Positions 16,391 to 24,736 of a stretch of DNA of 64,000 nt are shown one piece after another (position 1 is the stretch's first letter; the number at the start of each line of letters is the position of its first letter). Origin of the DNA: Maridesulfovibrio salexigens DSM 2638 (lineage in GTDB: Bacteria > Desulfobacterota > Desulfovibrionia > Desulfovibrionales > Desulfovibrionaceae); NCBI RefSeq assembly GCF_000023445.1, contig NC_012881.1, forward strand, positions 3,985,501 through 4,049,500. The letters run 5' to 3'. The position numbers were made by a program, and so were the translations under genes. The notes beneath the pieces are model-generated. The model was not told the origin of the DNA and did no database searches. It saw only the letters and a list, made by a program, of their open reading frames with translations.

Positions 16391-16861
16391 ATGATAAATC
16401 TTGATATCCCGGGATTTGCCAAGCTCGAGATTGAGCACCTTGTTCTGGACTACAACGGCACCCTCGCCCTCGACGGCAACCTGCTGCCCGGAGTCGGTAA
16501 GCTGATCATGGAATTATCTGAGGATGTGCAGGTCCATGTACTCACGGCAGACACCCTCGGACAGTGTGAAGACGAGCTCTCCGGCCTGCCCGTAAAAATC
16601 CACATCATCAACGGCAGTCCAGAGGACCAAGCCAAGCTTGATTACGTGAACACGCTCGATCCGGCCAAATGTGCCTGTATCGGCAACGGACGCAATGATA
16701 TGCTCATGCTCAAGGAAGCAGCCCTGAGCATCATCATATCCGGAGCCGAATGCATGTCCATGAAAGCAGCCCGCGCCGCCGATCTCGTAGCAACAGACAT
16801 TTCCAGCGCACTGGGCGTTTTCACCCACCCTGTGCGTTTGCTGACTACTTTGCGGAATTAA
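16391..16861 (+). CDS. HAD-superfamily soluble P-type-ATPase-like phosphatase
   Basis: The product is 156 residues. It has the HAD nucleophile motif LDYNGTLALDG (Asp20), a VHVLTADT motif II, a Lys in SPEDQAKLDYV, and GNGRNDMLMLKEA as motif IV. The Asn in place of the second Asp of DxD, and the overall size, match the soluble P-type-ATPase-domain proteins (COG4087) that correspond to the catalytic P domain alone. Substrate unknown. AGGAAA precedes the ATG by a few bases and the gap from the amidase is 36 bases, so they are probably one operon. Confidence 0.78.
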   Translation: MINLDIPGFAKLEIEHLVLDYNGTLALDGNLLPGVGKLIMELSEDVQVHVLTADTLGQCEDELSGLPVKIHIINGSPEDQAKLDYVNTLDPAKCACIGNGRNDMLMLKEAALSIIISGAECMSMKAARAADLVATDISSALGVFTHPVRLLTTLRN

Positions 16862-16888
16862 TTAAGCATTCAGAAATTTATATTTTTA

Positions 16889-16930
16889 ATATCCCGTAAT
16901 CATGAACATGATTACGGGATATTTATTTTT
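16889..16930 (+). terminator. intrinsic terminator after the amidase-HAD operon
   Basis: ATATCCCGTAATCATG and CATGATTACGGGATAT form a perfect stem with a two-base loop, followed by a T-rich run. A closely similar stem (CCCGTAATCT) closes the next gene at 18175. Confidence 0.88.
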
Positions 16931-17022
16931 ATTATAAATCGATTGACCAAACAAATGCGTATTGCTAAGCATTAGCGCTCAAATAAGAGGAGGATAATTT
17001 TATCCTGAAATAAGAGGTTTGC

Positions 17023-18138
17023 ATGGTCAAAAAGATGTTGAAAGTAATGATGTTGATATTGGCAGTATGTATGCTGCCATCATGTATAAAATATATCCCT
17101 TGCCCGGACCCTCTCCCGGTGGATATTCAAAAGCAGAACCGTACAATTGATGGTACATTGAAACATATCATGGCAAGTTATGCCCCGGAAGACGAGCAGG
17201 TAGGAAATAAAGTAGAATACACATATGAAGATGCGGAAAATTATCGTGACAGGGTTTCCTACGGCATAAGCTTCAAGCAGACATGGGAAGATTTGGTCCG
17301 TTTAGCGGCCAAAGAATCCGGGGTATTTGATAAATCCTCCACGAACAAACTCATGCTGGAAATCGACATAAAAGAACTCTACGCCCCTGAAGTCCACGAC
17401 CATTTTCTATACAACACAGTAAATCATGATGCGCATGTCAGCGCCCACTATACAGTCAAAGACATAAAAAGCGGGAAAGTCCTTCTGAGTACGAACTATT
17501 CGGCAATAGGAACCTGTGACAAATATGACTCCCGCGCCCTTTGGCAGTGCGCGGCAAATCCCAATATCAAGATGGCCTTAAACAGAGCCATCGCCAAGGT
17601 TAACAACCAATTTATAAGTGACCTGCTGAATGTTAATATTCCCGAATCAACGCAAGAAAAGCCTGCAGAGAATAAAGTTAACTTTTGGGCTGAAACAAGT
17701 ACAATCGTAGCCCAATATAGTAAATCTATAGCCGATGCAAAGTATGGTTTATCAAATGCAGCGCAATTTAATCGCTCGAAAGCTCTGTCCGATTTTGAAA
17801 AAATGCTGAAACTTCGGGTAATCAACTCACAATTATATACAAGCAAAAGCGATCACAAGCACAAGGTTTATGCGACCATAACGGATGAATGGCATGATAA
17901 TGGCCTAATATTCATCGGAACACCACAGACTAGTGCTACCGTAGAATTCAAGGTGATTTCCACAGGAGCAAAACAGAAAGATAAAGTCATCTACCAAAAA
18001 AGTATTACTAAAAAGATTGACAAAATGATCGGTGATAGAAGCAACTATGTCCCAGACGTACTCCACTGCCTAGACCTGAGTCTGGATGAATTCATGAAAG
18101 ATATGCACGAATTAGCCAAGAAGAATCCGGGAATATAA
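17023..18138 (+). CDS. lipoprotein of unknown function
   Basis: The product is 371 residues with a type II signal peptide (MMLILAVCMLPSC, lipid Cys about 21). The mature protein is mixed alpha/beta and rich in Lys, Asp and Asn. It contains ISFKQTWEDLVRLAAKESG and, later, a possible repeat of a lipoprotein-type fold (KVYATITDEWHDNGLIFIG). I see no catalytic motif and recognise no family. AGAGG lies upstream of the ATG, and upstream of that is a 16-base palindrome, AGGATAATTTTATCCT (16991-17006), that could be an operator or leader hairpin. The base composition is a little more AT-rich than its neighbours. It is a stand-alone unit between two look-alike terminators. Confidence 0.7.
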   Translation: MVKKMLKVMMLILAVCMLPSCIKYIPCPDPLPVDIQKQNRTIDGTLKHIMASYAPEDEQVGNKVEYTYEDAENYRDRVSYGISFKQTWEDLVRLAAKESGVFDKSSTNKLMLEIDIKELYAPEVHDHFLYNTVNHDAHVSAHYTVKDIKSGKVLLSTNYSAIGTCDKYDSRALWQCAANPNIKMALNRAIAKVNNQFISDLLNVNIPESTQEKPAENKVNFWAETSTIVAQYSKSIADAKYGLSNAAQFNRSKALSDFEKMLKLRVINSQLYTSKSDHKHKVYATITDEWHDNGLIFIGTPQTSATVEFKVISTGAKQKDKVIYQKSITKKIDKMIGDRSNYVPDVLHCLDLSLDEFMKDMHELAKKNPGI

Positions 18139-18174
18139 TGTCCGGTCTTTTCAAAAGAAAAGATTAATAATTAA

Positions 18175-18205
18175 AGCCCGTAATCTTTCACAGATTACGG
18201 GCTCT
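18175..18205. terminator. intrinsic terminator, probably bidirectional
   Basis: AGCCCGTAATCT pairs perfectly with AGATTACGGGCT around a five-base loop. It follows the lipoprotein gene and faces the convergent small zinc-ribbon gene. The stem sequence nearly repeats that at 16889. Confidence 0.85.
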
Positions 18206-18228
18206 TAAATTTCACATACGCAACTAAA

Positions 18229-18462
18229 TCACTTATTCGTCTTCGTCCCCGAATAAGTAAAAGCTTTCTTATCCATAGTCCAGTAGGTCCCACGATCAAT
18301 GCCGAAGGCCTTTCCGCAGGGGCAGTAGACCTTGCCGTCACGCTCTTCAGCATTCCAGATCTTCTTGATCCGTTCCTTATGGCAGCGATGAACCTCACCC
18401 TGACCTATTTTGTAATATTTCCAGAGCTTACGTCTGCATGATGCACATTTCATAACTAACAT
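18229..18462 (-). CDS. small zinc-ribbon-like protein, 77 residues
   Basis: The frame encodes a basic protein with Cys pairs in KCASCRRK and VYCPCGKAFGID plus an HRC between them, giving enough ligands for one zinc ribbon. Either of two nearby starts is possible (18462, or 18453 for MKCASC); neither has a clear Shine-Dalgarno. Related small Cys-rich proteins occur in this bacterial group, but I cannot name a function; nucleic-acid binding is an inference. It lies between two terminators. Confidence 0.6.
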   Translation of the reverse strand: MLVMKCASCRRKLWKYYKIGQGEVHRCHKERIKKIWNAEERDGKVYCPCGKAFGIDRGTYWTMDKKAFTYSGTKTNK

Positions 18463-18504
18463 GGCGAAAGCATAGCGAATGAAATGAAGCTAGTAAACAA
18501 GCAA

Positions 18505-18542
18505 CAAAAAGCCTGCAATATCAGAATTGATACCGCAGGCTT
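18505..18542 (-). terminator. intrinsic terminator of the double-receiver regulator gene
   Basis: AAGCCTGC and GCAGGCTT form an 8-base stem with an 18-base loop. Read on the minus strand it is followed by a U-run (AAAAA at 18506-18510 on plus). Confidence 0.65.
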
Positions 18543-18564
18543 AATTTCATAAATATATTAAAAA

Positions 18565-19821
18565 CTAAGCAAAACTAAAAGCGTTCACGGCCTTGGATTG
18601 AATATCCTTCAAAACAATTGCCGCTTTGGAAAGAACGTCATCAAAAGAACCGCTCTCCCCCTTACTGATGGTAAAGGAAGCACTGACCATGAACCTGTTG
18701 CCATCTGAAACAATTTCCGAGCTGGCAAGTGCAGCCTTAACCGAACTCAGATCACGCTTTAAGGCATCAAGGTCATCGGCAAGGACATAAAAAGCATTGT
18801 CGCTACGGGCAGTCAGCAACCAGCCTAGGGACTGCTGATCAAGCAGCGAAGAAGCTTTTTTCATGGCTGCAAAACCGCCATTCCAGCCGTACTGACTATT
18901 AATCGCCAGCATGTTATCCACATTGAAAGCCGCCACAACAGGTGTTTTCCCCTGTTTCTTTGCGTCTTCAAAAACATCACGACCCTTATCGAGGAAAAAA
19001 CTAAGATTGAAAAAACCGGTCAGAGGATCACGACTATAGGCATCCTTAATGGAGCGTATACGCTCAAGTTCATTAAGGTTGTTGGTCACACGCCATGAAA
19101 ACTCTTCTACTTCAAAAGGCTTTTTGAGGAAGTCATTTGCCCCGCGCTTAAGAAATTTTGCGGTTATTGCTCCAGAATCATGGGCGGAAACACCGAGAAT
19201 TGCCATCTGATCCCGGCTATGGGTCTTACGCACCTCGCTGACCAGTTCAAAACCGTCCAGATTCGGCATCTCGTAATCGGTGAGCAGCAACTGCACATCA
19301 GGGTTCTTCTTGATCAGTTCGAGAGCCTCGGCACCGTCTTCTCCGGCTAATACGGTGAAGTTGAGACGTTCCAAGAGACGCTGCATAATTTTACGGGCAG
19401 TGGAGTTGTCCTCGGCGATAACAACCTTGATTTCATGGTTGGAATGAATACGGCGGATGAGGTCGACCATTTCCTCCAGATCTTCACGGCTGGATTTATT
19501 AAAGTAATCCAGAACGCTTTTCTCAATAAAACGGTTACGGATTTCCTCATCAAAAGTAGAAGTAAGAACGATGCAGGGAATTTTGCGGGAAAGGACGTAA
19601 TCCACCGCCTCACCATCCGGAGCACCTTTGATATTCAGGTTCAACACCGCGATAAAGACATCATCGCCATTATCAGCGATCCTGCTTTCAAGCTCGTCCA
19701 TAGAGTTAACCACTATGGTGTCAAAGGGTGTAATGGATTCTATATGTTCGGTAATGATTCTTGCTTGAGTATTACTGTTTTCAACAACAAGAACACTATT
19801 CTTCACTGTCTGGCCGGACAT
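18565..19821 (-). CDS. response regulator with two receiver domains and a degenerate GGDEF domain
   Basis: The product is 418 residues with the order REC-REC-GGDEF-like, like PleD. The first receiver (about 8-125) has AVLNLNIKG where the phospho-Asp should be, so it is probably not phosphorylated. The second (about 132-250) is intact, with VIAEDNS, LLTDYEMPNLDG and FLKKPF. The C-terminal domain (about 255-415) keeps the GGDEF entry motif RDPLTGFFN but reads SDNAFYVLADD where GG(D/E)EF would lie, so diguanylate cyclase activity is unlikely. It may bind c-di-GMP or GTP or act through protein contacts. AAGGGGG precedes the ATG. Confidence 0.88.
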   Translation of the reverse strand: MSGQTVKNSVLVVENSNTQARIITEHIESITPFDTIVVNSMDELESRIADNGDDVFIAVLNLNIKGAPDGEAVDYVLSRKIPCIVLTSTFDEEIRNRFIEKSVLDYFNKSSREDLEEMVDLIRRIHSNHEIKVVIAEDNSTARKIMQRLLERLNFTVLAGEDGAEALELIKKNPDVQLLLTDYEMPNLDGFELVSEVRKTHSRDQMAILGVSAHDSGAITAKFLKRGANDFLKKPFEVEEFSWRVTNNLNELERIRSIKDAYSRDPLTGFFNLSFFLDKGRDVFEDAKKQGKTPVVAAFNVDNMLAINSQYGWNGGFAAMKKASSLLDQQSLGWLLTARSDNAFYVLADDLDALKRDLSSVKAALASSEIVSDGNRFMVSASFTISKGESGSFDDVLSKAAIVLKDIQSKAVNAFSFA

Positions 19822-19952
19822 GCTGCCCCCTTTAAATTCTTTTTAATTAAGATAGACGATTAGGAGCAAGATACACTTTGGGAAAAGATTTAGGCAAGTC
19901 AAATCATTGAGAGTGCATTATAAAAATGGGTTCCCATGTCACAGCCTGAAAA

Positions 19953-20240
19953 TTACTTCTCCATAATCGGAGTTGAGTAAGATTCGATAAGTTCATCAGT
20001 ATCAATCGGTTCTGGCGGATATTCATTGCTACGGGAAATAGCCTCATCTACTTTCCGCCTCTCCTCAAGATGCTCATCAAGATCCCTGGTCGCATTGCGG
20101 GGGACTTGAGATTCCTGATATTCATTCACGTTTGCCCCGACTACAGCAACCCCGACAACGGCAGCAGTCCCCCATATGCATCCTGAGCAAAAAAGGGGCA
20201 AAAATAATAGACAAAATAAAAAGGACCTGACTTTAAGCAA
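19953..20240 (-). CDS. small lipoprotein, 95 residues
   Basis: The N-terminus is a clear lipoprotein signal (FLFCLLFLPLFCSGC, lipid Cys about 21). A Gly/Ala/Val-rich stretch (GTAAVVGVAVVGANV) follows, then a charged helical region and an acidic, Pro-rich end. The start is TTG (20240). I do not recognise the family. The mature part is about 75 residues, suiting a small envelope anchor or entericidin-like protein; that is only inference. Confidence 0.6.
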   Translation of the reverse strand: MLKVRSFLFCLLFLPLFCSGCIWGTAAVVGVAVVGANVNEYQESQVPRNATRDLDEHLEERRKVDEAISRSNEYPPEPIDTDELIESYSTPIMEK

Positions 20241-20665
20241 AATAGTTATCTCTATATCTCTGAGAGGGCGGATTAACGAATTAAGTGACTTCTTAATATT
20301 AATTTATCTCCGTACAGCGGTACACCTGCAATGCAAAGATCGCAAACATTTAAATCATCATGTGTGTAAGCGCTTATAAGCAACTCTGCGCATTGCTAGA
20401 AACAACATTATAAATAAAATTTATTACGAAATAACGTTCGGTATTTTTTTCTTTTTTCGAAATTTATCTGTTTTAAACATGCTTTTTCAATGTAAAATAC
20501 TCAGCCGGACAAAAAATTAATACTATCACTCATGCATCTTTCATTAATATATAAAAATGCTCGCAAAATTCTCTTTAATGTATTTGACAGCTACTACAAA
20601 GTACTTTATCCATAATTCTTCCAACGCCAAGTTAGTGAAAAAATAATCCTCAAAGGAGATTCCAA
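20241..20665. promoter_or_regulatory. AT-rich regulatory region upstream of the Ros/MucR regulator
   Basis: The 425 bases hold no supportable gene. TTGACA at 20584-20589 and TATCCA at 20607-20612 (17-base spacing) form a possible promoter for the regulator, with a leader of about 45 bases. Symmetric sites such as AAGCGCTT and GCTTATAAGC overlap at 20369-20381. Long runs of A and T between 20395 and 20560 suggest curved DNA or a site for a nucleoid-type or self-acting regulator. Confidence 0.4.
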
Positions 20666-21052
20666 GTGGAAGATTATCTGAAAGAAGCTTTGGAAATTGT
20701 CAAAGCACAAGCAAGCGTAAGAACCATGAGTGAAGAAGAGATGACTTCCATGGTCCGCAAACTCTCTGCTGGCATTCAGGCCATTGCCGAAAACGCCCTC
20801 CCCGCGCAGGAAGAAGCTCCCGCATGCGAGCCTAAAAAATCCATCAAGGAAAAATCCATTGTTTGCTGCGAATGCGGAAAATCCTTTAAGATCATTACCA
20901 AGAAGCACCTCGCTTCTCACGGTCTGACCCCTGATGAATACCGTGAAAAATACGGCCTCAAGAAAAAGACTCCTCTGGTCTGCAAATCTCTGCAGCGTGA
21001 ACGCCGTAAGAAAATGAAGGAAATGAAACTCTGGACCAAACGCGGTAAATAG
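20666..21052 (+). CDS. Ros/MucR-family zinc-finger transcriptional regulator
   Basis: This 128-residue protein carries the family layout. There is an N-terminal helical oligomerisation region, then the zinc finger VCCECGKSFKIITKKHLASH, which has CxxC and H(x)4H-like spacing. LTPDEYREKYGL follows, a hallmark motif of Ros/MucR, and a basic tail comes last. In rhizobia and Desulfovibrio, family members control surface polysaccharide and other genes by binding AT-rich DNA. AAAGGAG is seven bases ahead of the start. It is monogenic, with a strong terminator. The AT-rich region upstream could include its own binding site. Confidence 0.9.
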   Translation: MEDYLKEALEIVKAQASVRTMSEEEMTSMVRKLSAGIQAIAENALPAQEEAPACEPKKSIKEKSIVCCECGKSFKIITKKHLASHGLTPDEYREKYGLKKKTPLVCKSLQRERRKKMKEMKLWTKRGK

Positions 21053-21081
21053 AGTTTTTATACCACATTTCCATTGGTAGA

Positions 21082-21120
21082 AAAGCGCGGTAAGCCTTAG
21101 GTTTACCGCGCTTTATTTTT
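21082..21120 (+). terminator. intrinsic terminator after the Ros/MucR gene
   Basis: AAAGCGCGGTAAGCC and GGTTTACCGCGCTTT make a 15-base stem with one wobble and a short loop, then ATTTTTA. Confidence 0.88.
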
Positions 21121-21224
21121 ACTCACCCCGTCGCTGCCCCTAAACCTTTTCACAACTTAATTTCTGTTTTATATAAAAAGGCGAACCTGATGTTATAAAC
21201 CTGATTAGGGCAGACTACATCCAT

Positions 21225-22055
21225 ATGAACAGAAGAGCATTCCTGAAATCCATACTCTCGATATCCGCCGGCGCAGGGCTGTGCGGATTTTCCAGCTTTG
21301 CCGGAGCGCAGGAGATCACCCGCCCGGTAGAAGAGAAGGACCTTAAGGATTACCTGCACCGAATGGCTAACTTCGACACCCCTCAGCCCGGTGATATTAT
21401 TCTCAAAGACAAGGACCTGAAACTGCTTAAATCTTCCTTGAGCAGACTGAGAAGAGTGCAGCGCACAGTAGGGTTCGGCAATTTCTGTGTACTGGATTTT
21501 GATGACACCTTGAAATTCGGACGCAACTACTCTTCCATAGGTTCATTCAGCAAGCAGGAACAGGAATTCCTCGACAAGACATTCCATTTCGATGCTCATA
21601 ATTACGGATTTTTCGGCGAAAAGCCTGTGGAAAAACTCACTACGACCATCTCCCGCAAGGATCTGGTTAAAGTACCACGCACCGGAAATTTTCTCTACCG
21701 GGGCGACCCGTATAATAAATATCTCAAGATCCGTAAGGAATTGGGGAATAATGTGTACCTTACTTCCGGGGTACGCGGCGTAGCCAAACAGTTCATTCTC
21801 TTTCTCGCAAAAGCCGAAGCCAACGGCGGCAACCTTTCGCTGGCTTCCCGTTCATTAGCCCCTCCGGGCTACTCCTATCACGGAGTGGGTGATTTTGATG
21901 TCGGGGAAAAAGGACTTGGAGCAGCCAACTTCAGCGCACTTTTTGCTGAGACCGGGACCTGCATCAAATTGCGCGAATACGGCTATCTGCAACTGCGCTA
22001 TCCCGAAAACAATCTGCTCGGAGTCCGCTTTGAGCCTTGGCATATTAAGGTATGA
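21225..22055 (+). CDS. Tat-exported D-Ala-D-Ala carboxypeptidase-like protein (peptidase M15)
   Basis: The product is 276 residues. It begins MNRRAFLKS with a weakly hydrophobic run, a twin-arginine export signal. The C-terminal half matches the VanY/M15B metallopeptidases: YLTSGVRG (as in SGYRS), SYHGVGDFDVG (zinc His and Asp) and the terminal EPWHIKV, whose Glu270 and His273 complete the site. It should trim peptidoglycan stem peptides in the periplasm. Tat export of a zinc enzyme implies cofactor loading in the cytoplasm. The stop codon overlaps the first bases of repeat element D. Confidence 0.82.
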   Translation: MNRRAFLKSILSISAGAGLCGFSSFAGAQEITRPVEEKDLKDYLHRMANFDTPQPGDIILKDKDLKLLKSSLSRLRRVQRTVGFGNFCVLDFDDTLKFGRNYSSIGSFSKQEQEFLDKTFHFDAHNYGFFGEKPVEKLTTTISRKDLVKVPRTGNFLYRGDPYNKYLKIRKELGNNVYLTSGVRGVAKQFILFLAKAEANGGNLSLASRSLAPPGYSYHGVGDFDVGEKGLGAANFSALFAETGTCIKLREYGYLQLRYPENNLLGVRFEPWHIKV

Positions 22056-22160
22056 TGCGCTTTGCGCATTTATAAAATTATTTTGCCTCCGGCGGCCAAA
22101 GAAACTTTTTGGAAAAAGTTTCTCTGAACTCTTCAAAAACTTTTAATATGGCTTCGCCCC
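22054..22160 (+). repeat. dispersed multi-hairpin element, copy D
   Basis: This full-length copy starts inside the stop codon of the M15 gene: GATGCGC-TTT-GCGCAT, TTTTGCC, CTCCGGCGGCC, GAAACTTTTT/AAAAAGTTTC, TCTGAACTCTTC, AAAAACTTTTAATA and GGCTTCGCC. Arms are near-perfect palindromes. It is followed by the fliM promoter region. Confidence 0.8.
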
Positions 22161-22314
22161 ACAGCCAGACAGTAGTCATGTTGCTAAAGTTTTTACTTAT
22201 TAGGACGATACAGTTTACATATATTGGCTTGCGCGTTTACTTTGCGACCGAAAATGGATAATTGTAATTTATTGATAGGCCACATGAACGATAACTGAGA
22301 CGGGTTTAATCAGC

Positions 22315-23295
22315 ATGAGTAAAATTCTGCAGCAGGACGAGGTTGATGCTCTATTAAGGGGCCTTTCCGGTGGAGAGGTTGAAGCGGAGCAGGACATACC
22401 GGATGATGATTCCGGTGTTGTCTCCTTTGACCTTGCCAACCAGGACCGCATTATCCGCGGTCGTATGCCTGTTCTTGAAATCGTCAACGACCGTTTCGCA
22501 CGTCTGGCAACCAACAACCTTGCCAACACCATGCGCAAAAGGGTCGACATCAACCCTATTTCCATCGACATGTCCAAGTTCGGGGACTTCATGCGTTCCC
22601 TGCCCGTTCCGACATCTCTTTCAATTTTCAAAATGGACCCCCTGCGCGGTAATGCCATTCTCGTAGTTGACTCCCGTCTGGTATTCGCGCTGGTGGAAAG
22701 CTTTTTCGGCGGTTCCGGTTCTCAGCCCAAGGTAGAAGGTCGTGACTTTACGCCCATCGAACAGGCTATTGTTGACCGAGTGGTAAAAATAGCCCTGTCC
22801 AACCTTGAAGACTCATGGCGTCCGGTACATGAAGTTCACCTCGAACTGGTTCGTTCCGAGGTCAACCCGCAATTTGCGGCAATTGTACCGCCTTCGGACG
22901 TTGTTGTAGTCATCACCTTTGAAGTTGAACTGGAAAACGCCATCGGTTCACTCATCGTCTGCCTGCCCTACTCCACTCTGGAACCCATCCGCTCTAAACT
23001 GCACGCATCCTTCCAGTCCGAACGTCTGGAAATCGACCACGTCTGGGTCAGCCGTTTCAAAGAAAGACTTCTGGAAACACCGGTAGATCTGCTGGTTCGC
23101 CTCGGAAAGACCAAAATCACCGGCCGCCAGTTACTCAACCTTGAAGAAGGCGACCTGTTACTGCTCGATACTGACGAAGAAGATATGCTCGAATGCGAAG
23201 TGGGCGGAGTCCTCAAATATCTCGGCTCCCCCGGACGGGTGAAAGCCAACCGCGCTTTCCAGATCGCCCAAGCCATAGAACCTAAGATGACTTAG
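22315..23295 (+). CDS. fliM: flagellar motor switch protein FliM
   Basis: The product is 326 residues. The N-terminal ILQQDEVDALLRGL is the CheY-P-binding segment of FliM. The middle CheC-like domain (about 45-225) holds NDRFARLATNNLANTMRK and SFFGGSG, and the C-terminal SpoA domain (about 245-320) binds FliN. It forms the C-ring of the flagellar motor and sets rotation direction. No other flagellar gene is in the window. It is bracketed by repeat elements D and E in opposite orientation. Confidence 0.96.
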   Translation: MSKILQQDEVDALLRGLSGGEVEAEQDIPDDDSGVVSFDLANQDRIIRGRMPVLEIVNDRFARLATNNLANTMRKRVDINPISIDMSKFGDFMRSLPVPTSLSIFKMDPLRGNAILVVDSRLVFALVESFFGGSGSQPKVEGRDFTPIEQAIVDRVVKIALSNLEDSWRPVHEVHLELVRSEVNPQFAAIVPPSDVVVVITFEVELENAIGSLIVCLPYSTLEPIRSKLHASFQSERLEIDHVWVSRFKERLLETPVDLLVRLGKTKITGRQLLNLEEGDLLLLDTDEEDMLECEVGGVLKYLGSPGRVKANRAFQIAQAIEPKMT

Positions 23296-23346
23296 GTTCA
23301 ATACTCTTTCTTATCAAATCGAAGTCATACAGATTAGCTACTCAAA

Positions 23347-23456
23347 ACGGCGAAGCCTTAATAAAAGTTTTTGGGATTCTTAAGACCTTTTTTCAAAAAG
23401 GTCTTAAGCCGCCGGAGGCGAAATCAAATCATTCCTAATAACGCGAAGCGTATCAA
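23347..23456 (-). repeat. dispersed multi-hairpin element, copy E
   Basis: This copy is in inverse orientation to copy D on the other side of fliM. Read on the minus strand: ATACGCTTCGCGTTAT head, CGCCTCCGGCGG, TTAAGACCTTTTT/AAAAAGGTCTTAA, GAATCCC, AAAAACTTTTATTA and GGCTTCGCCG. The stem differs from copies A and D but stays self-complementary. Confidence 0.8.
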
Positions 23457-23552
23457 CTAATCTTATCTTTCTTGACTAGCGCCGTGGGCCTGCCTACAAT
23501 CCCAAGGTTGACCTGATGTATTTTTTTATTCTTTTGAAAATAAAAGGCGCCA

Positions 23553-24308
23553 ATGACCCAAATCACCGGACTGGTACTTACATATAACGGCGAAAGGCTG
23601 CTGGACGAATGCCTGCAAAGCCTTTCTTTCTGTGATGAAATACTGCTCATCGACTCCGGCTCTACGGACTCTACACATGAAATCGGACGTAAATACAATG
23701 CCCGCATTGTCCATAACGATTGGAATGGAGCTATTGAACAGCATAAATTCGCACTGACCCAGATCACAACCCCATGGGTAGTGACCATAGATCAGGACGA
23801 AATAATTTCCCCGGAACTCCGCGACTCCATAACCGCCAAGCTGCAAAATCCTGATGATGTGGACGGCTATTACTGCCCGCGCCGCTCGTGGTATCTGGAT
23901 CGTTTCATTATGCACAGCGGCTGGTACCCGGATAAACTTTTCCGCCTCTACAAAAGGGACGGTATCACCATCGGCGGCATCAGACCCCACGAGGAACTGC
24001 GTCCTAAGAACAAGTCCGGCGAAATATCCGGGGACATCATTCACTACCCGTATGAAAATTTTTTCCAGCATCTGGATAAAATCAACAGCTACACTCAAGA
24101 TGCAGCCGAAGACCTTTATTCCCGTGGCAAACGCAGCTCACTCGGCTCAGCTCTTGGACACGGATTTGGCAAATTTTTCAAACAGTATATACTCAAGGCA
24201 GGGTTCCTTGACGGACGGGCCGGGTTCATCGTCGCCCTGCACGGTTTTTTCTATACTTTTCAGAAATATATCCGACTGGTAGAACTGGAAATGAAGGACA
24301 AGAAATGA
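23553..24308 (+). CDS. family 2 glycosyltransferase (WaaE/KdtX-like)
   Basis: 251 residues, with a GT-A fold: ITGLVLTYNGERLLDECLQSL, then EILLIDSGSTDST, and the metal-binding VTIDQDEIISPEL. The RPHEEL motif and the closing hydrophobic segment (FIVALHGFFYTFQKYIRL) match WaaE/KdtX-like transferases that add hexose to the LPS core. It opens a three-gene operon with the ketoisomerase and aminotransferase that follow, overlapping the next start by four bases (ATGA). It may therefore transfer the sugar those two enzymes make; the acceptor is unknown. Confidence 0.88.
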   Translation: MTQITGLVLTYNGERLLDECLQSLSFCDEILLIDSGSTDSTHEIGRKYNARIVHNDWNGAIEQHKFALTQITTPWVVTIDQDEIISPELRDSITAKLQNPDDVDGYYCPRRSWYLDRFIMHSGWYPDKLFRLYKRDGITIGGIRPHEELRPKNKSGEISGDIIHYPYENFFQHLDKINSYTQDAAEDLYSRGKRSSLGSALGHGFGKFFKQYILKAGFLDGRAGFIVALHGFFYTFQKYIRLVELEMKDKK

Positions 24309-24736
24309 TTAAAGAAGACAAACCGCAAATTATTGAACTGCCCAAGATTCTGGACAATAGAGGCAACCTTACTTTTATAGAAAACAGCCGCCATATTCCT
24401 TTTGATATCAAAAGGGTGTACTATCTATATGACGTTCCCGGCGGTGAAACACGCGGAGGTCACGCCCACAAGCTGCTCAGGCAGTACATTATTGCTGCTT
24501 CCGGCAGCTTTGACGTGGTTCTGGATGATGGCAAAACCAAGACCAAGTTCTCCTTGAACAGATCATATTACGGCCTGTACATCCCGACCATGACCTGGCG
24601 TGAACTCGAAAACTTTTCCTCCGGCTCCGTATGTCTGGTGCTGGCCTCGGAATATTACGATCCGAGCGACTATTACTACAGCTATGATGAATTCATAAAG
24701 GCGGTTAAAGAAAATGAAGCAAATCAGATTTCTTGA
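24305..24736 (+). CDS. dTDP-4-keto-6-deoxyglucose 3,4-ketoisomerase (FdtA/QdtA family)
   Basis: The product is a 143-residue WxcM-like cupin. It has the family motif [20 protein letters not shown], whose paired histidines are the catalytic residues, followed by [10 protein letters not shown] and [11 protein letters not shown]. It moves the keto group of dTDP-4-keto-6-deoxyglucose from C4 to C3, giving the substrate for a 3-aminotransferase. FdtA makes the galacto form and QdtA the gluco form; I cannot tell which. RmlA/RmlB genes are not in the window. Both overlaps with its neighbours indicate translational coupling. Confidence 0.9.
   Translation: MIKEDKPQIIELPKILDNRGNLTFIENSRHIPFDIKRVYYLYDVPGGETRGGHAHKLLRQYIIAASGSFDVVLDDGKTKTKFSLNRSYYGLYIPTMTWRELENFSSGSVCLVLASEYYDPSDYYYSYDEFIKAVKENEANQIS

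Noticed and set aside
20241-20665. Possible tRNA or small RNA in the AT-rich gap before the Ros/MucR gene
   Set aside because: I looked for cloverleaf arms and a TTCRA-type loop and found none; only short palindromes remain.
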